Numbered from the stretch's first letter, positions 23,657-31,854 are shown. The stretch: DNA of 34,126 nt from an uncultured Eubacteriales bacterium (GCA_902799465.1 CADCAS010000012.1:1-34126), one strand, 5' to 3'. A program made the numbers and translations. Notes: generated by a model not told the origin, from the sequence alone.

Positions 23657-24535
23657 ATGCCGGAGAAAAAGAAAAAGCGGCGGGGAGACCGCTTTGACGC
23701 CACGCTGGTGCGGGGGCTTGACCCGCTGCACTGGTTTATGCCTTACCTCTATCCCAACCGGGCGGACAACGAGGCGTTCATCCGGGAGGATTTTGACCTG
23801 ACGAATCTGGAGGCGTTTTTAGAGAAGAAGAACGCGGGACTGGACAAGGCCCACCGCTACACCATCTTTCATGCCGTTGCCGCGGCGCTGGTGAAGGCGG
23901 TGACGCTCAGGCCCAACATGAACCGCTTCATCCAGGGGCGGCGGCTGTACCAGCGGGACGAGCTGAGCCTTGCCTTCGTGGTCAAGAAGCAGTTCAAGGA
24001 CGACGCCAAGGAGGCGCTGGCCTTCATCAAGTTCCCGGAGGACACCACCATCGACAGCCTGCACGAGCGCCTCATGGCCGAGATCAACGAGTGCCGCTCC
24101 GACAAGCTGGACAATTCCACCGCGGGCATGGAGATGTTTACCAAGCTGCCCCGGTGGCTGATGCGCATCGTGATGTGGGGCCTGCACCGGCTGGACTTCT
24201 ACGGCAGGGTGCCCTACGACCTCATCAAGGCCGACCCCAACTACGCCTCGGTGTTCATCACCAACCTGGGCTCCATCAGGCTCAACGCCGCCTATCATCA
24301 CCTGAGCAACTGGGGCACCAATTCCGTGTTCGTCATCATCGGCGAGAAGGGCCGCAAGCCGGTGTTCCACGAGGACGGCACCTTTGAAATGCACAGCATG
24401 CTCTCCGTGGGCATCACGCTGGACGAGCGCATCGCCGACGGCTACTATTACGCCCAGACCATCCGGCTGGTCAAGAAGCTGATCGAATGCCCGGAGCTGC
24501 TGGACCTGCCTGCCAACGCGCCGGTGGATTACTGA
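23657..24535 (+). CDS. E2/chloramphenicol-acetyltransferase-fold protein lacking the catalytic His
   Basis: The 292-residue protein resembles the catalytic domain of 2-oxoacid dehydrogenase E2 and CAT acyltransferases: RYTIFHAVAAALVKAV, a central FVVKKQFKDDA strand, FITNLGSI and a C-terminal ITLDERIADGYYYA. In active enzymes the last motif is DHRxxDG with a catalytic His; here position 257 is Glu, while the Asp and Gly are kept. It also has no lipoyl or peripheral-subunit-binding domain. AGGGAG supports the ATG at 23657. It is followed directly by an acyl-CoA synthetase, so it probably acts on, or senses, an acyl-CoA. Confidence 0.82.
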   Translation: MPEKKKKRRGDRFDATLVRGLDPLHWFMPYLYPNRADNEAFIREDFDLTNLEAFLEKKNAGLDKAHRYTIFHAVAAALVKAVTLRPNMNRFIQGRRLYQRDELSLAFVVKKQFKDDAKEALAFIKFPEDTTIDSLHERLMAEINECRSDKLDNSTAGMEMFTKLPRWLMRIVMWGLHRLDFYGRVPYDLIKADPNYASVFITNLGSIRLNAAYHHLSNWGTNSVFVIIGEKGRKPVFHEDGTFEMHSMLSVGITLDERIADGYYYAQTIRLVKKLIECPELLDLPANAPVDY

Positions 24536-24547
24536 TTGGAGGACATT

Positions 24548-26281
24548 ATGGCTATTATCAAAACGCCCTGGGAGCCCTGGATGGGCGAGGTACCGATGCA
24601 CCTGGATTACTTCCGGGGGTCCATGGTCGAGATGGTGGAGAACGTGGCCAAGGCGCATCCCGACGTCATCGCCTATGAGTTCATGGGCGGCCACACCAAC
24701 TACGCGAAGCTGGTCGAGCAGATTCACGCCTGCGCCAGTGCGCTTCGGCAAATGGGCATCAAGCCCGAGGACCGCGTGACCATCTGCATGCCCAACGCGC
24801 CGCAGACCGTGGTGATGTTCTACGCCGTGAACATGGTGGGCGCCATCGCCAACATGGTGCATCCGCTCTCCGCGGAGGGGGAGATCGAGTTCTATCTGAA
24901 CGACTCCGAGTCCGTGGCGGCGCTGACGCTGGATCAGTTCTACGGCAAGTTCGCCAGCATCCGCAAGAATACCCCGTACCTCAAGCACCTGATCATCGCC
25001 GACGTGGCCGACGCGCTGAGCCCGCTGATGAGGGTGGGCTACAAGCTGACCCAGGGGCGCAAGATCCCCAAGGTGCCCAGGGACGCGGACGTCGTCCTGT
25101 GGAAGGATTTCATTGCTGCGGGCAAGGGCTTCGCGGGCGATCCCCGCGTTACGCGCGTGGACGACCAGCCCGCCGTCATCCTCTATTCCGGCGGCACCAC
25201 GGGCATCACCAAGGGCATACTGCTGTCCAACCTGAACTTCAACGCCCTGGCCGCCCAGATCATCGCCACCAATCCCATCTGGACGCTGGGGGACAAGATG
25301 CTGGCCATCATGCCCATGTTCCACGGCTTCGGCCTGGGCGTCAGCATCCACTCCATGCTAGCCAACGGCGGTTGCTGCATACTGGTGCCGCGCTTCACGC
25401 CCCAGACCTACGCGGAGCTGCTGCGCAAGCACAAGCCCAACTTCATCGCCGGCGTGCCCACGCTGTACGAGGCGCTGCTGCGCATCCCCAATCTGGAAAA
25501 CCTGGACCTGTCCTGCCTCAAGGGCGTGTTCTCCGGCGGCGACAGCCTGCCCATCGAGCTGAAGCGGCGCTTTGACCGATTCCTCCGGGAGCACGGCTGC
25601 AAGGTGGAGGTCCGCGAGGGCTACGGCACCACCGAGTGCGTCACCGCCTCCTGCCTGACCCCGCTGACCAAGGCCAAGGAGGGCTCCATCGGCATCCCCT
25701 TCCCGGACACCTATTACAAGATCGTGAAGGTGGGCGGCGAGGAGGAGGTGCCCTACGGCATGGAGGGCGAGATCTGCCTGGCCGGCCCCACGGTGATGCT
25801 GGAATACGTCAAGCATCCCCAGGAGACCGCGCAGACCCGCCGCGTCCACAGGGACGGCCTGACCTGGATCCACACCGGAGATCTGGGCGTGATGGATGAG
25901 GAGGGCTACATCTACTTCCGCCAGCGCATCAAGCGCATGATCGTCACCAGCGGCTACAACGTCTATCCCTCCCAGATCGAGAACGTGCTGGATGCCCACG
26001 AGGCCGTTCACATGTCCTGCGTCATCGGCGTGCGCGATCCCTACAAGATGCAGAAGGTCAAGGCATACATCGTCCTGAAGCCCGGCTACGAGCCCTCCGA
26101 GGCCACCCGGCAGATGCTGCTGGATTACTGCAAAAAGCACATCGCCAAGTACGCCATGCCCTATGACATCGAGTTCAGGCAGGACCTGCCCAAGACCCTG
26201 GTGGGCAAGGTGGCCTATCGCGTGCTGGAGGAGGAGATGGAGCAAAGCCTGCCGCCCCAGGCCGCGGGCGCGCAGGCATGA
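24548..26281 (+). CDS. acyl-CoA synthetase (AMP-forming, fatty acid type)
   Basis: This 577-residue ANL-superfamily enzyme should activate a carboxylic acid with ATP and CoA. The P-loop YSGGTTGITKG, the A5 motif YGTTE, the A7 motif HTGDLG and the C-terminal catalytic lysine (LPKTLVGKVAYR) are present. Length and the FHGFGLG segment suggest a medium- or long-chain acid, but the acyl group is not certain. GGAGG overlaps the end of the preceding gene and the ATG lies 12 bases after that stop. Its last four bases overlap acyP. Confidence 0.93.
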   Translation: MAIIKTPWEPWMGEVPMHLDYFRGSMVEMVENVAKAHPDVIAYEFMGGHTNYAKLVEQIHACASALRQMGIKPEDRVTICMPNAPQTVVMFYAVNMVGAIANMVHPLSAEGEIEFYLNDSESVAALTLDQFYGKFASIRKNTPYLKHLIIADVADALSPLMRVGYKLTQGRKIPKVPRDADVVLWKDFIAAGKGFAGDPRVTRVDDQPAVILYSGGTTGITKGILLSNLNFNALAAQIIATNPIWTLGDKMLAIMPMFHGFGLGVSIHSMLANGGCCILVPRFTPQTYAELLRKHKPNFIAGVPTLYEALLRIPNLENLDLSCLKGVFSGGDSLPIELKRRFDRFLREHGCKVEVREGYGTTECVTASCLTPLTKAKEGSIGIPFPDTYYKIVKVGGEEEVPYGMEGEICLAGPTVMLEYVKHPQETAQTRRVHRDGLTWIHTGDLGVMDEEGYIYFRQRIKRMIVTSGYNVYPSQIENVLDAHEAVHMSCVIGVRDPYKMQKVKAYIVLKPGYEPSEATRQMLLDYCKKHIAKYAMPYDIEFRQDLPKTLVGKVAYRVLEEEMEQSLPPQAAGAQA

Positions 26282-26550
26282 CCCGGCTGCGCTGCGTCTT
26301 CCACGGCCATGTGCAGCACGTGGGGTTTCGCTATACCGCCTACTACTTCGCCCGGCAGCTCTACATCACCGGCTGGGTGGACAACCGCTCCGACGGCACC
26401 GTCGAGATGGAGGCGCAGGGAAGCCCGCTGATGCTGCAAAAGCTGCTGTCGAAGCTCAAGGGACAGTTCGAGATCGACCACGTCGAGGTCGAAAAACAGC
26501 CGCCACGCCCCGAGGAACGGAGATTCTCCGTGAGGGGGTATGGGGGATAG
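26278..26550 (+). CDS. acyP: acylphosphatase
   Basis: The 90-residue protein has the acylphosphatase signature GHVQHVGFRY, with the phosphate-binding Arg18, and the catalytic Asn36 in GWVDNRSDGTVE. It hydrolyses acyl phosphates. It overlaps the acyl-CoA synthetase gene by four bases (ATGA), so the two are translationally coupled, which is an unusual pairing and may link it to clean-up of acyl-phosphate by-products. Confidence 0.95.
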   Translation: MTRLRCVFHGHVQHVGFRYTAYYFARQLYITGWVDNRSDGTVEMEAQGSPLMLQKLLSKLKGQFEIDHVEVEKQPPRPEERRFSVRGYGG

Positions 26551-26554
26551 AATG

Positions 26555-26592
26555 AAGGTCGCGGGAGCCGCATGACGGCTCCCGCGACCTTT
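26555..26592. terminator. bidirectional terminator after acyP
   Basis: AAGGTCGCGGGAGCCG (26555-26570) is perfectly complementary to CGGCTCCCGCGACCTT (26576-26591) around a five-base loop. It lies between the convergent acyP and the SGNH-like gene. Confidence 0.88.
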
Positions 26593-26606
26593 ACGCTTTT
26601 GACTGT

Positions 26607-27665
26607 TCATGGCTTTCCCGCCTCCAGCGCGCTTCTCGCCTCCTCGGCCGCGCCATAGGCTTCGTTGAAGGCGCCTTGCAGCTCCAGATAGGCGATCACG
26701 CGGTCGGCCAGCGCGGTGACGTTGGGAAAGGCGACGTCGTCATAGCGGATGTAGCGCTCCCCGAAGGCGGCCTTCAGCGCCGCGTCCAGCGGGCCGTCCT
26801 GCGCGGTGGCACAGATGACAAGGCCCCAGCTGCCGGGGGTGTCGTGGGCGGAGAGTATGACGCGGATAGCAGAGACCTGGTCCTCCACGGGCATGTTCGA
26901 CTGCTCCCCGACAAAGATGAGCGGCAGGCAGCGCTGGTAGCGGGCGACGTTCTCCACCACCACGGGCAGGCCCATCGCCGCCTTGACCGGGTCCCCGGCC
27001 AGCTCCCGCCCGAAGGCCAGGGCTGCGCCCCGGGGATTGGAGGCCTGACTGCCCGGGTAGAAATACCCCGGCACCCCGGCCACGCGCACGCGGCCCAGGC
27101 CAAGGTTGTGATCCGTGTTGAAGCGCAGCGCGTGCCCCTCGCCGTCCATCAGGCTGACGGCCACCGGGTCGGTGCTTCCGGGAATGGAGATGCTCTCGCC
27201 GATGCGGATGCTGCCCACGCCGTTGCGGGCGGCCAGGGCGTAGAGATCCTCTCCCGGGAAGTCCAGCGCAAAGACCGGGGAGATGCCGCTCATGGGAAAG
27301 CGCAGGCCCGCCTTCTCCACGAACAGGTCCGACAGCGTGCCGTAGACGTGCTCGGGCACAGCCTTCGCCAGAGTCTCGGGCAGGCTCTTCCCGTCGAAGG
27401 CGGTCAGGCTGCCGTCGCCCCAGCAGACGATCCCCGGCAGGGTCTTGCGCACTTCGGTCCGCAGATCGTCGTACACCCTTTGCCCCAGCTCCCGCGCCGC
27501 CCGGACCCGGGCTTCGCCGCGGGCGGCTTTCGCGTAGTCCTCGGCGCGGCGGGCATTCATCCGCTGTGAGCCCAGCAGGACAAGCCCCACGCACGCCGCG
27601 GCCAACAGCAAAAGCAGCGCGTCCAGCGCCGCCCGGCGCGGACCGCCGCCCCTCTTCTTCTTCAT
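26607..27665 (-). CDS. membrane-anchored SGNH/GDSL-like protein with a degenerate active site
   Basis: The 352-residue protein has a short basic N-terminus, a membrane anchor (13-33) and an extracytoplasmic domain. PGIVCWGDGSLTAFDGKSLP (79-98, 20 residues) resembles the nucleophile block of SGNH hydrolases (normally GDSLT), but with an inserted Gly. The C-terminal RYDDVAFPNVTALADRV resembles the DxxH block but lacks the His. It may be a changed or inactive cell-wall or polysaccharide acyl-esterase. The ATG at 27665 was preferred to a GTG at 27671. It probably shares a transcript with the DUF362 gene 64 bases upstream. Confidence 0.7.
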   Translation of the reverse strand: MKKKRGGGPRRAALDALLLLLAAACVGLVLLGSQRMNARRAEDYAKAARGEARVRAARELGQRVYDDLRTEVRKTLPGIVCWGDGSLTAFDGKSLPETLAKAVPEHVYGTLSDLFVEKAGLRFPMSGISPVFALDFPGEDLYALAARNGVGSIRIGESISIPGSTDPVAVSLMDGEGHALRFNTDHNLGLGRVRVAGVPGYFYPGSQASNPRGAALAFGRELAGDPVKAAMGLPVVVENVARYQRCLPLIFVGEQSNMPVEDQVSAIRVILSAHDTPGSWGLVICATAQDGPLDAALKAAFGERYIRYDDVAFPNVTALADRVIAYLELQGAFNEAYGAAEEARSALEAGKP

Positions 27666-27729
27666 CGTCACACCCCGTCAAGCAGCGCGGACGGGCACGC
27701 CCTCGCGGCCATGCCCGTCCACACCCGGT

Positions 27730-28797
27730 TTATTGCTCGCCCTTCGCCGCGGCCTCGGCGGCGGCCATGGCCCGCATGCGGCGCTCGGCCACTTCCGGCA
27801 GCTCTACGAAGGGCACCACGTCCGCCACCGCGTCGGCGGGACGGATGCGCGCGTCGTCGTGGTCCACGTCCAGCAGCAGATAGCGCCGGTTGCCCATGCC
27901 CATCTCCTCCATGTAGGAAAGCTGGCGATGGCCGTGGCGGCTCTCGATGCGCTCCCGCATGGCCGCGCCGTCGGATTCTGACAGGGCATAGATCAGATCC
28001 ACGCAGGCCTGGTCCGCGGCCAGGATGTCCGTGGAGGCCACGATGCCGATGTCCGGGGTCACCACGGGCTCGGCCAGGCAGCCCTCGCAGTCACAGGACA
28101 CGGAGATGTTGCGCATGACGTTGATGTAGCAGATCTTCCGTCCGAAGTGGTCGATGGTGGCCTTGGTGGACTCGGTGATGCGCTCCATCAGTTCCTCTTC
28201 GGCGATGGACCACTGGTCGTCGGAGCCCTCGGCCTGGTGGATCATCTTCTTGCCGATCTTGCCGTCGGCGCAGCCGATGCCGATGTTCTTGTTGCTGCCG
28301 CCGAAGCCGCCCATGGTGTGACCCTTGAAGTGGGTCAGCGTCACCAGGGAGTCGTAGTTCAGGAGGGTCTTGCCCACAGTCATGTGGTCGAACCACTTGC
28401 CGTCCACCGGCAGATCCGCCGTGCCCGTGTCGTCGGTGATATCCACAGGGCAGAAGGTCCAGCCGTTGATCTCAAGGGTCTTGCGGTGCTTTTCGGTGGT
28501 GTCGCGGTCGCCCTCGTAGAAGGTGTTGGTCTCCACGATCGTCGCCTCGGGCAGCTCGGTCCTGACCAGGTTCTCCACCCAGTCTCTGGGGATGATGTTC
28601 GGCCCGTACTGCTCGCCGGTGTGCAGCTTGATGGCCACCCTGCCGCCGATGGTCCCGTTGACCCGCCGATAGAGCTTTCTCAGTCCCTCAGGGGAGAGGT
28701 TCCGCGTAAAGTAGACGATGGATTCGTTGCCGACGCGCTCGCCATAGGGCACATAGCGCTCGCCGCCCATGCCGGGCTTGCGGATTTCTTCGCTCAT
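27730..28797 (-). CDS. DUF362-family protein
   Basis: This 355-residue protein matches the DUF362 pattern: an N-terminal VAIKLHTGEQYGPNIIPRDW block, a central LTHFKGHTMGGFGGSNKNIG and a C-terminal CDCEGC followed by ILAADQACVDLIY. Some relatives carry extra ferredoxin domains for iron-sulfur clusters; this one does not, keeping only the CDCEGC cysteines. Its biochemical role is unknown. AAAGGA precedes the ATG. A Glu/Ala-rich C-terminus ends the protein. Confidence 0.87.
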   Translation of the reverse strand: MSEEIRKPGMGGERYVPYGERVGNESIVYFTRNLSPEGLRKLYRRVNGTIGGRVAIKLHTGEQYGPNIIPRDWVENLVRTELPEATIVETNTFYEGDRDTTEKHRKTLEINGWTFCPVDITDDTGTADLPVDGKWFDHMTVGKTLLNYDSLVTLTHFKGHTMGGFGGSNKNIGIGCADGKIGKKMIHQAEGSDDQWSIAEEELMERITESTKATIDHFGRKICYINVMRNISVSCDCEGCLAEPVVTPDIGIVASTDILAADQACVDLIYALSESDGAAMRERIESRHGHRQLSYMEEMGMGNRRYLLLDVDHDDARIRPADAVADVVPFVELPEVAERRMRAMAAAEAAAKGEQ

Positions 28798-28826
28798 TGC
28801 TGTTCCGTCCTTTCCACGTTTTTTCC

Positions 28827-28835
28827 ATTATACCA
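28827..28835 (-). promoter_or_regulatory. extended -10 promoter of the DUF362 gene
   Basis: On the minus strand TGGTATAAT gives a consensus -10 (28827-28832) with a TG extension. The -35 (TGGCGC) is poor. Confidence 0.55.
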
Positions 28836-28877
28836 CAACTCACGCCACCGCGCCAGTAGGTTTTTGGATTTATGGCT

Positions 28878-29159
28878 GGACGGCCTGTTAACATTCAGGC
28901 TTCAAATTGGGATTTGTCAAATGAAAAATGAGGAATTAGGAATGAGGAATTAGGAATTATAAATGGCTTGGCTGCGTAGGGGCGGCGATGCGCCACCCGC
29001 CATGCAAGTACGTATTGTTGTGACCGCCCCTACAACGCGCGGCAGCTGCTATTCATTCCTAATTCCTCATTCCTAATTCCTAATTCCTAATTCCTAATTC
29101 TCCCCGTCAAATCCCTATTTATCGCATTGCCTGAAAGGTAACGGACGGCCTGTTAACAT
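28878..29159. repeat. composite nested inverted-repeat element flanked by a 17-base direct repeat
   Basis: GGACGGCCTGTTAACAT occurs exactly at 28878-28894 and 29143-29159. Between the copies lie successive inverted repeats: TTCAGGC (28894-28900) with GCCTGAA (29129-29135); GGGATTTG (28909-28916) with CAAATCCC (29108-29115); a perfect 27-base arm of AGGAATT/AGGAATG units (28931-28957) with its complement (29055-29081); and GTAGGGGCGG (28976-28985) with CCGCCCCTAC (29024-29033). No protein is encoded. This fills most of the 453-base gap upstream of the glucosidase. The structure fits a non-autonomous miniature transposable element. Confidence 0.8.
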
Positions 29160-29183
29160 CTATATATTTCCCGCACGTTCCTC

Positions 29184-29212
29184 TTGCCATTCCACCGTTT
29201 ATCGGTTACAAT
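29184..29212 (+). promoter_or_regulatory. promoter of the glucosidase gene
   Basis: TTGCCA (29184-29189), a 17-base spacer and TACAAT (29207-29212), about 38 bases before the start codon. Confidence 0.72.
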
Positions 29213-29250
29213 ATCACCATACCCACCCCTTACGAAGGAGGAGAGAACCC

Positions 29251-30924
29251 ATGTACAATGAAAAGCGGGCCTGGTGGAAGGAAGCGGTGGTCTATCAGGT
29301 GTATCCCCGGTCCTTCGCAGATTCCAATGGCGACGGCATCGGCGATCTGAACGGCATCACGGCGCACCTGGACTATCTGAAGAATCTGGGCGTGGACGTG
29401 ATTTGGGTCAGCCCCATCTACGCCTCACCCAACGACGACAACGGCTACGACATCTCGGACTATCAGGCCATCATGGCGGAGTTCGGTACCATGGAGGACT
29501 TCGACAGGATGCTCGAGGGCATCCATGCCAGGGGCATGAAGCTGGTGATGGACCTGGTGGCCAATCACACCTCCGACGAGCACAGGTGGTTCGTGGAGAG
29601 CCGCAAGAGCTTGGACAATCCCTACCGGGACTTCTACATCTGGAAGGACGGCGTGGACGGCAAGGCCCCCAACAACTGGGGCGGCTGCTTTTCCGGCTCC
29701 GCCTGGGAGTACGACGCAACCACGGGCCAGTACTATATGCATCTGTTCAGCAAGCGCCAGCCCGACCTGAACTGGGCCAACCCGAAGGTCCGGGACGAGA
29801 TCTTCAAGATGATGACCTGGTGGTGCGAAAAGGGCATCGACGGCTTCCGCATGGACGTCATCGGCATGATCGGCAAGGAGAGCTTCGAGGACGGCAAGGT
29901 GGCCCCCGGCGCGCTCTACGGCGACGGCAGCCCCTTCTACCAGCACACCGAGACCACCCACCGCTACCTCCGCGAGATGCGGGAGAAGGTGCTGGACAAG
30001 TACGACCTCATCACCATCGGCGAGGCCGGCGGCGGCACCGGCGACGCCATCCGCTATTCCAGCCTGGACGGCAGGGAGCTGAACATGACCTTCGGCTTCG
30101 AGCACACCGACGGCATCAACGAGCACACCGAGCTGGGCAAGTGGTCCGACAAGGGCGCGCCGCTTGACGAGGTCCGCGAGATCATGAACCGCTGGGAGCT
30201 GGATCTGCAGGGCAAGGCCTGGAACACCGTCTACCTGTCCAACCACGACCAGCCCCGCCAGGTCAGCCGCTTCGGCAACGACGCGCCGCTGTGGCGGGAG
30301 AAGAGCGCCAAGATGCTGGGTACGCTGCTCCATATGATGCGTGGCACGCCCTTCGTCTATCAGGGCGAGGAGCTGGGCATGACCAACATCTATTTCAAGT
30401 CCATTGAGGAGTACAAGGACGTGGAGGTGTTCAACGCCTGGCGGCAGTGGATCGATTCCGGCCTGGTGGACCCCACCGACATGCTGCGCTGGTACGCCAA
30501 GATCGCCCGCGACAACGCCCGCACTCCCATGCAGTGGAACACCGAGAAGCACGCGGGCTTCACCACCGGCACTCCCTGGATCAGGGTCAATCCCAACTAT
30601 CTGGAGGTCAACGCCGAGACCGAGGTCAACGACCCCGACAGCGTGTTCAACTACTACAAAAAGCTCATCGAGCTGCGGCACACCCACGACGTCATCGTTT
30701 ACGGCGACTTTGAACCGCTGCTGACCGACGATCCCAGCGTCTACGCCTATCGCCGCACCCTGGACGGCGAGACCCTCACCGTCCTGCTCAACTGGACCGA
30801 CCGCACTGCCCCCTGCGCCCTCGCCGACGACAGCCTGGGCGAGACCCTCATCTCCAACTACGACGCCCATAAGCAGGGATCGCTGTATCCCTATGAGGCG
30901 CGGGTGCTGCTGAAGCGGGGCTAA
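29251..30924 (+). CDS. malL: GH13 alpha-glucosidase, oligo-1,6-glucosidase type
   Basis: The 557-residue protein is a cytoplasmic GH13 (subfamily 31-like) enzyme with no signal peptide. The start WWKEAVVYQVYPRSFADSNG is typical. Catalytic residues are the nucleophile Asp202 (DGFRMDVI), acid/base Glu258 (TIGEAGG) and Asp333 (LSNHDQPR), spaced almost exactly as in Bacillus oligo-1,6-glucosidase. QPDLNWANP is the subfamily motif. It should release glucose from isomaltose-type or maltose-type oligosaccharides. AAGGAGGAG precedes the ATG. It stands alone between a promoter and a terminator. Confidence 0.94.
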   Translation: MYNEKRAWWKEAVVYQVYPRSFADSNGDGIGDLNGITAHLDYLKNLGVDVIWVSPIYASPNDDNGYDISDYQAIMAEFGTMEDFDRMLEGIHARGMKLVMDLVANHTSDEHRWFVESRKSLDNPYRDFYIWKDGVDGKAPNNWGGCFSGSAWEYDATTGQYYMHLFSKRQPDLNWANPKVRDEIFKMMTWWCEKGIDGFRMDVIGMIGKESFEDGKVAPGALYGDGSPFYQHTETTHRYLREMREKVLDKYDLITIGEAGGGTGDAIRYSSLDGRELNMTFGFEHTDGINEHTELGKWSDKGAPLDEVREIMNRWELDLQGKAWNTVYLSNHDQPRQVSRFGNDAPLWREKSAKMLGTLLHMMRGTPFVYQGEELGMTNIYFKSIEEYKDVEVFNAWRQWIDSGLVDPTDMLRWYAKIARDNARTPMQWNTEKHAGFTTGTPWIRVNPNYLEVNAETEVNDPDSVFNYYKKLIELRHTHDVIVYGDFEPLLTDDPSVYAYRRTLDGETLTVLLNWTDRTAPCALADDSLGETLISNYDAHKQGSLYPYEARVLLKRG

Positions 30925-30934
30925 TCAACTAAAG

Positions 30935-30969
30935 ACCGGCTGCCGGACATTCATCGCCCGGCAGCCGGT
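30935..30969. terminator. bidirectional terminator after the glucosidase gene
   Basis: ACCGGCTGCCGG (30935-30946) is perfectly complementary to CCGGCAGCCGGT (30958-30969). T-rich flanks are short. It separates convergent transcripts. Confidence 0.82.
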
Positions 30970-30976
30970 TTGCGCG

Positions 30977-31255
30977 TCAATCGCCATAAAAGCCCCTGTC
31001 GCTGTATCTGGCCCATTTCAGGTACATTTCCTTGTAGTTTTGCTTGATGAATGCCTGTATGATCCCGATCTCACGGTCGTTCAGCCTTCCGCGGTTCTGT
31101 AGGAGCGTATCGCCATTCTGCTTCACGAAGAATTTCCCCGATCCCGATTCGGAAAGCTGCTCGTTGCTGGCGTGGACGTGCATGCATTCCACGGTGCAGA
31201 AGGAGGTAAAGTAGAGGTAGTAGCCGGCAACCTTGAAGCTATAGTATTTCGGCAT
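30977..31255 (-). CDS. DUF4160-family protein
   Basis: The 92-residue protein fits DUF4160: FCTVECMHVHAS near the middle, GSGKFFVKQNGDTLL, then RLNDREIGIIQAFIKQNYKEM and WARYSDRGFY (shown here in parts of the family pattern). Members are small soluble proteins often found beside a second small gene (commonly DUF2442) and suspected to form toxin-antitoxin-like pairs; activity is unproven. Its start overlaps the end of the preceding gene by 17 bases, which implies coupled translation and a joint role. Confidence 0.85.
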   Translation of the reverse strand: MPKYYSFKVAGYYLYFTSFCTVECMHVHASNEQLSESGSGKFFVKQNGDTLLQNRGRLNDREIGIIQAFIKQNYKEMYLKWARYSDRGFYGD

Positions 31256-31484
31256 CGTGCTCCTCCATAAAGCGGCGATTCGCGCGGTAGTAATCCAGTG
31301 CGATCTGCAATTCTATGTCGTCCATGCTCGTCTCAAGCACCTCGCCATCCCAGGTCACCACCGCGGCCTTGTCGGGCTCCTCCAGGGAGAGTATGCGGCA
31401 TCCCTTTTCATCGCGGGTAAACGCATAGCCGTTGACGATCATCTCCGCTTCATCCGCGATCTTCTTGAGCATTAATTCAGTCAT
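31239..31484 (-). CDS. small partner protein of the DUF4160 module
   Basis: The ATG at 31484 gives 81 residues beginning MTELMLKKIADEAEMIVNGY. It overlaps the preceding stop codon in the sequence ATGACTGA (eight bases); a longer frame to 31532 has no ribosome site. It is predicted to be soluble and mixed alpha/beta, and its second half reads AAVVTWDGEVLETSMDDIE. I recall similar sequences next to DUF4160 genes in Clostridia but cannot give a function. Confidence 0.78.
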   Translation of the reverse strand: MTELMLKKIADEAEMIVNGYAFTRDEKGCRILSLEEPDKAAVVTWDGEVLETSMDDIELQIALDYYRANRRFMEEHDAEIL

Positions 31485-31743
31485 AGCCCAGCTCAACCCC
31501 CTTGATCGGCGCGAGAAACGCATCCGGGTCAAAATAGAGATCCTTCAATATCGGCACGAGATCGATGTATTCCTCCTCGTCCCCTTCGTTATGGCGGTAT
31601 TTGGCGTCCACCACCAGATAGCCGCGGTCCCAGCGCTTGACGCGGGTATACCGCTCCAGCGAATAGGGCGCGCGAAAGCGTATGACATGCCTGCCGTAGC
31701 GGAACACCGTGAAGCCGTCCCGATTGCTCAACAGAGCGTTCAT
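31477..31743 (-). CDS. first gene of the DUF4160 module, unknown function
   Basis: The protein has 88 residues, mostly beta-rich and basic then acidic: MNALLSNRDGFTVFRYGRHV, then RGYLVVDAKYRHNEGDEEEY and a C-terminal DLYFDPDAFLAPIKGVEL. An excellent ribosome site (GGAGGTGAT) lies just upstream of the ATG. No catalytic motif is obvious to me. It leads the overlapping three-gene operon and would be made in a fixed ratio with the other two. Confidence 0.78.
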   Translation of the reverse strand: MNALLSNRDGFTVFRYGRHVIRFRAPYSLERYTRVKRWDRGYLVVDAKYRHNEGDEEEYIDLVPILKDLYFDPDAFLAPIKGVELGYD

Positions 31744-31768
31744 GCGCGATCACCTCCGATCTGAAAAC

Positions 31769-31797
31769 AGCATAGCATAAAACCTCCCTGTTTGCAA
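31769..31797 (-). promoter_or_regulatory. promoter of the DUF4160 module
   Basis: On the minus strand TTGCAA (31792-31797) is followed after 17 bases by TATGCT (31769-31774). It is back to back with the thrS promoter, 25 bases away. Confidence 0.65.
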
Positions 31798-31821
31798 GCA
31801 CAATAATTTACGCGCCTGCGC

Positions 31822-31850
31822 TTTACAACCGGGCCTTTTCGCGCTATAAT
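31822..31850 (+). promoter_or_regulatory. promoter of the thrS T-box leader
   Basis: TTTACA (31822-31827), 17 bases, consensus TATAAT (31845-31850). Transcription should start near 31857, at the base of the T-box. Confidence 0.85.
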
Positions 31851-31854
31851 GCCT

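Noticed and set aside
28931..29100. AGGAATT tandem units considered as a CRISPR array
   Set aside because: The units are seven bases long with no spacers, and the two blocks are inverted relative to each other; no cas genes are present.
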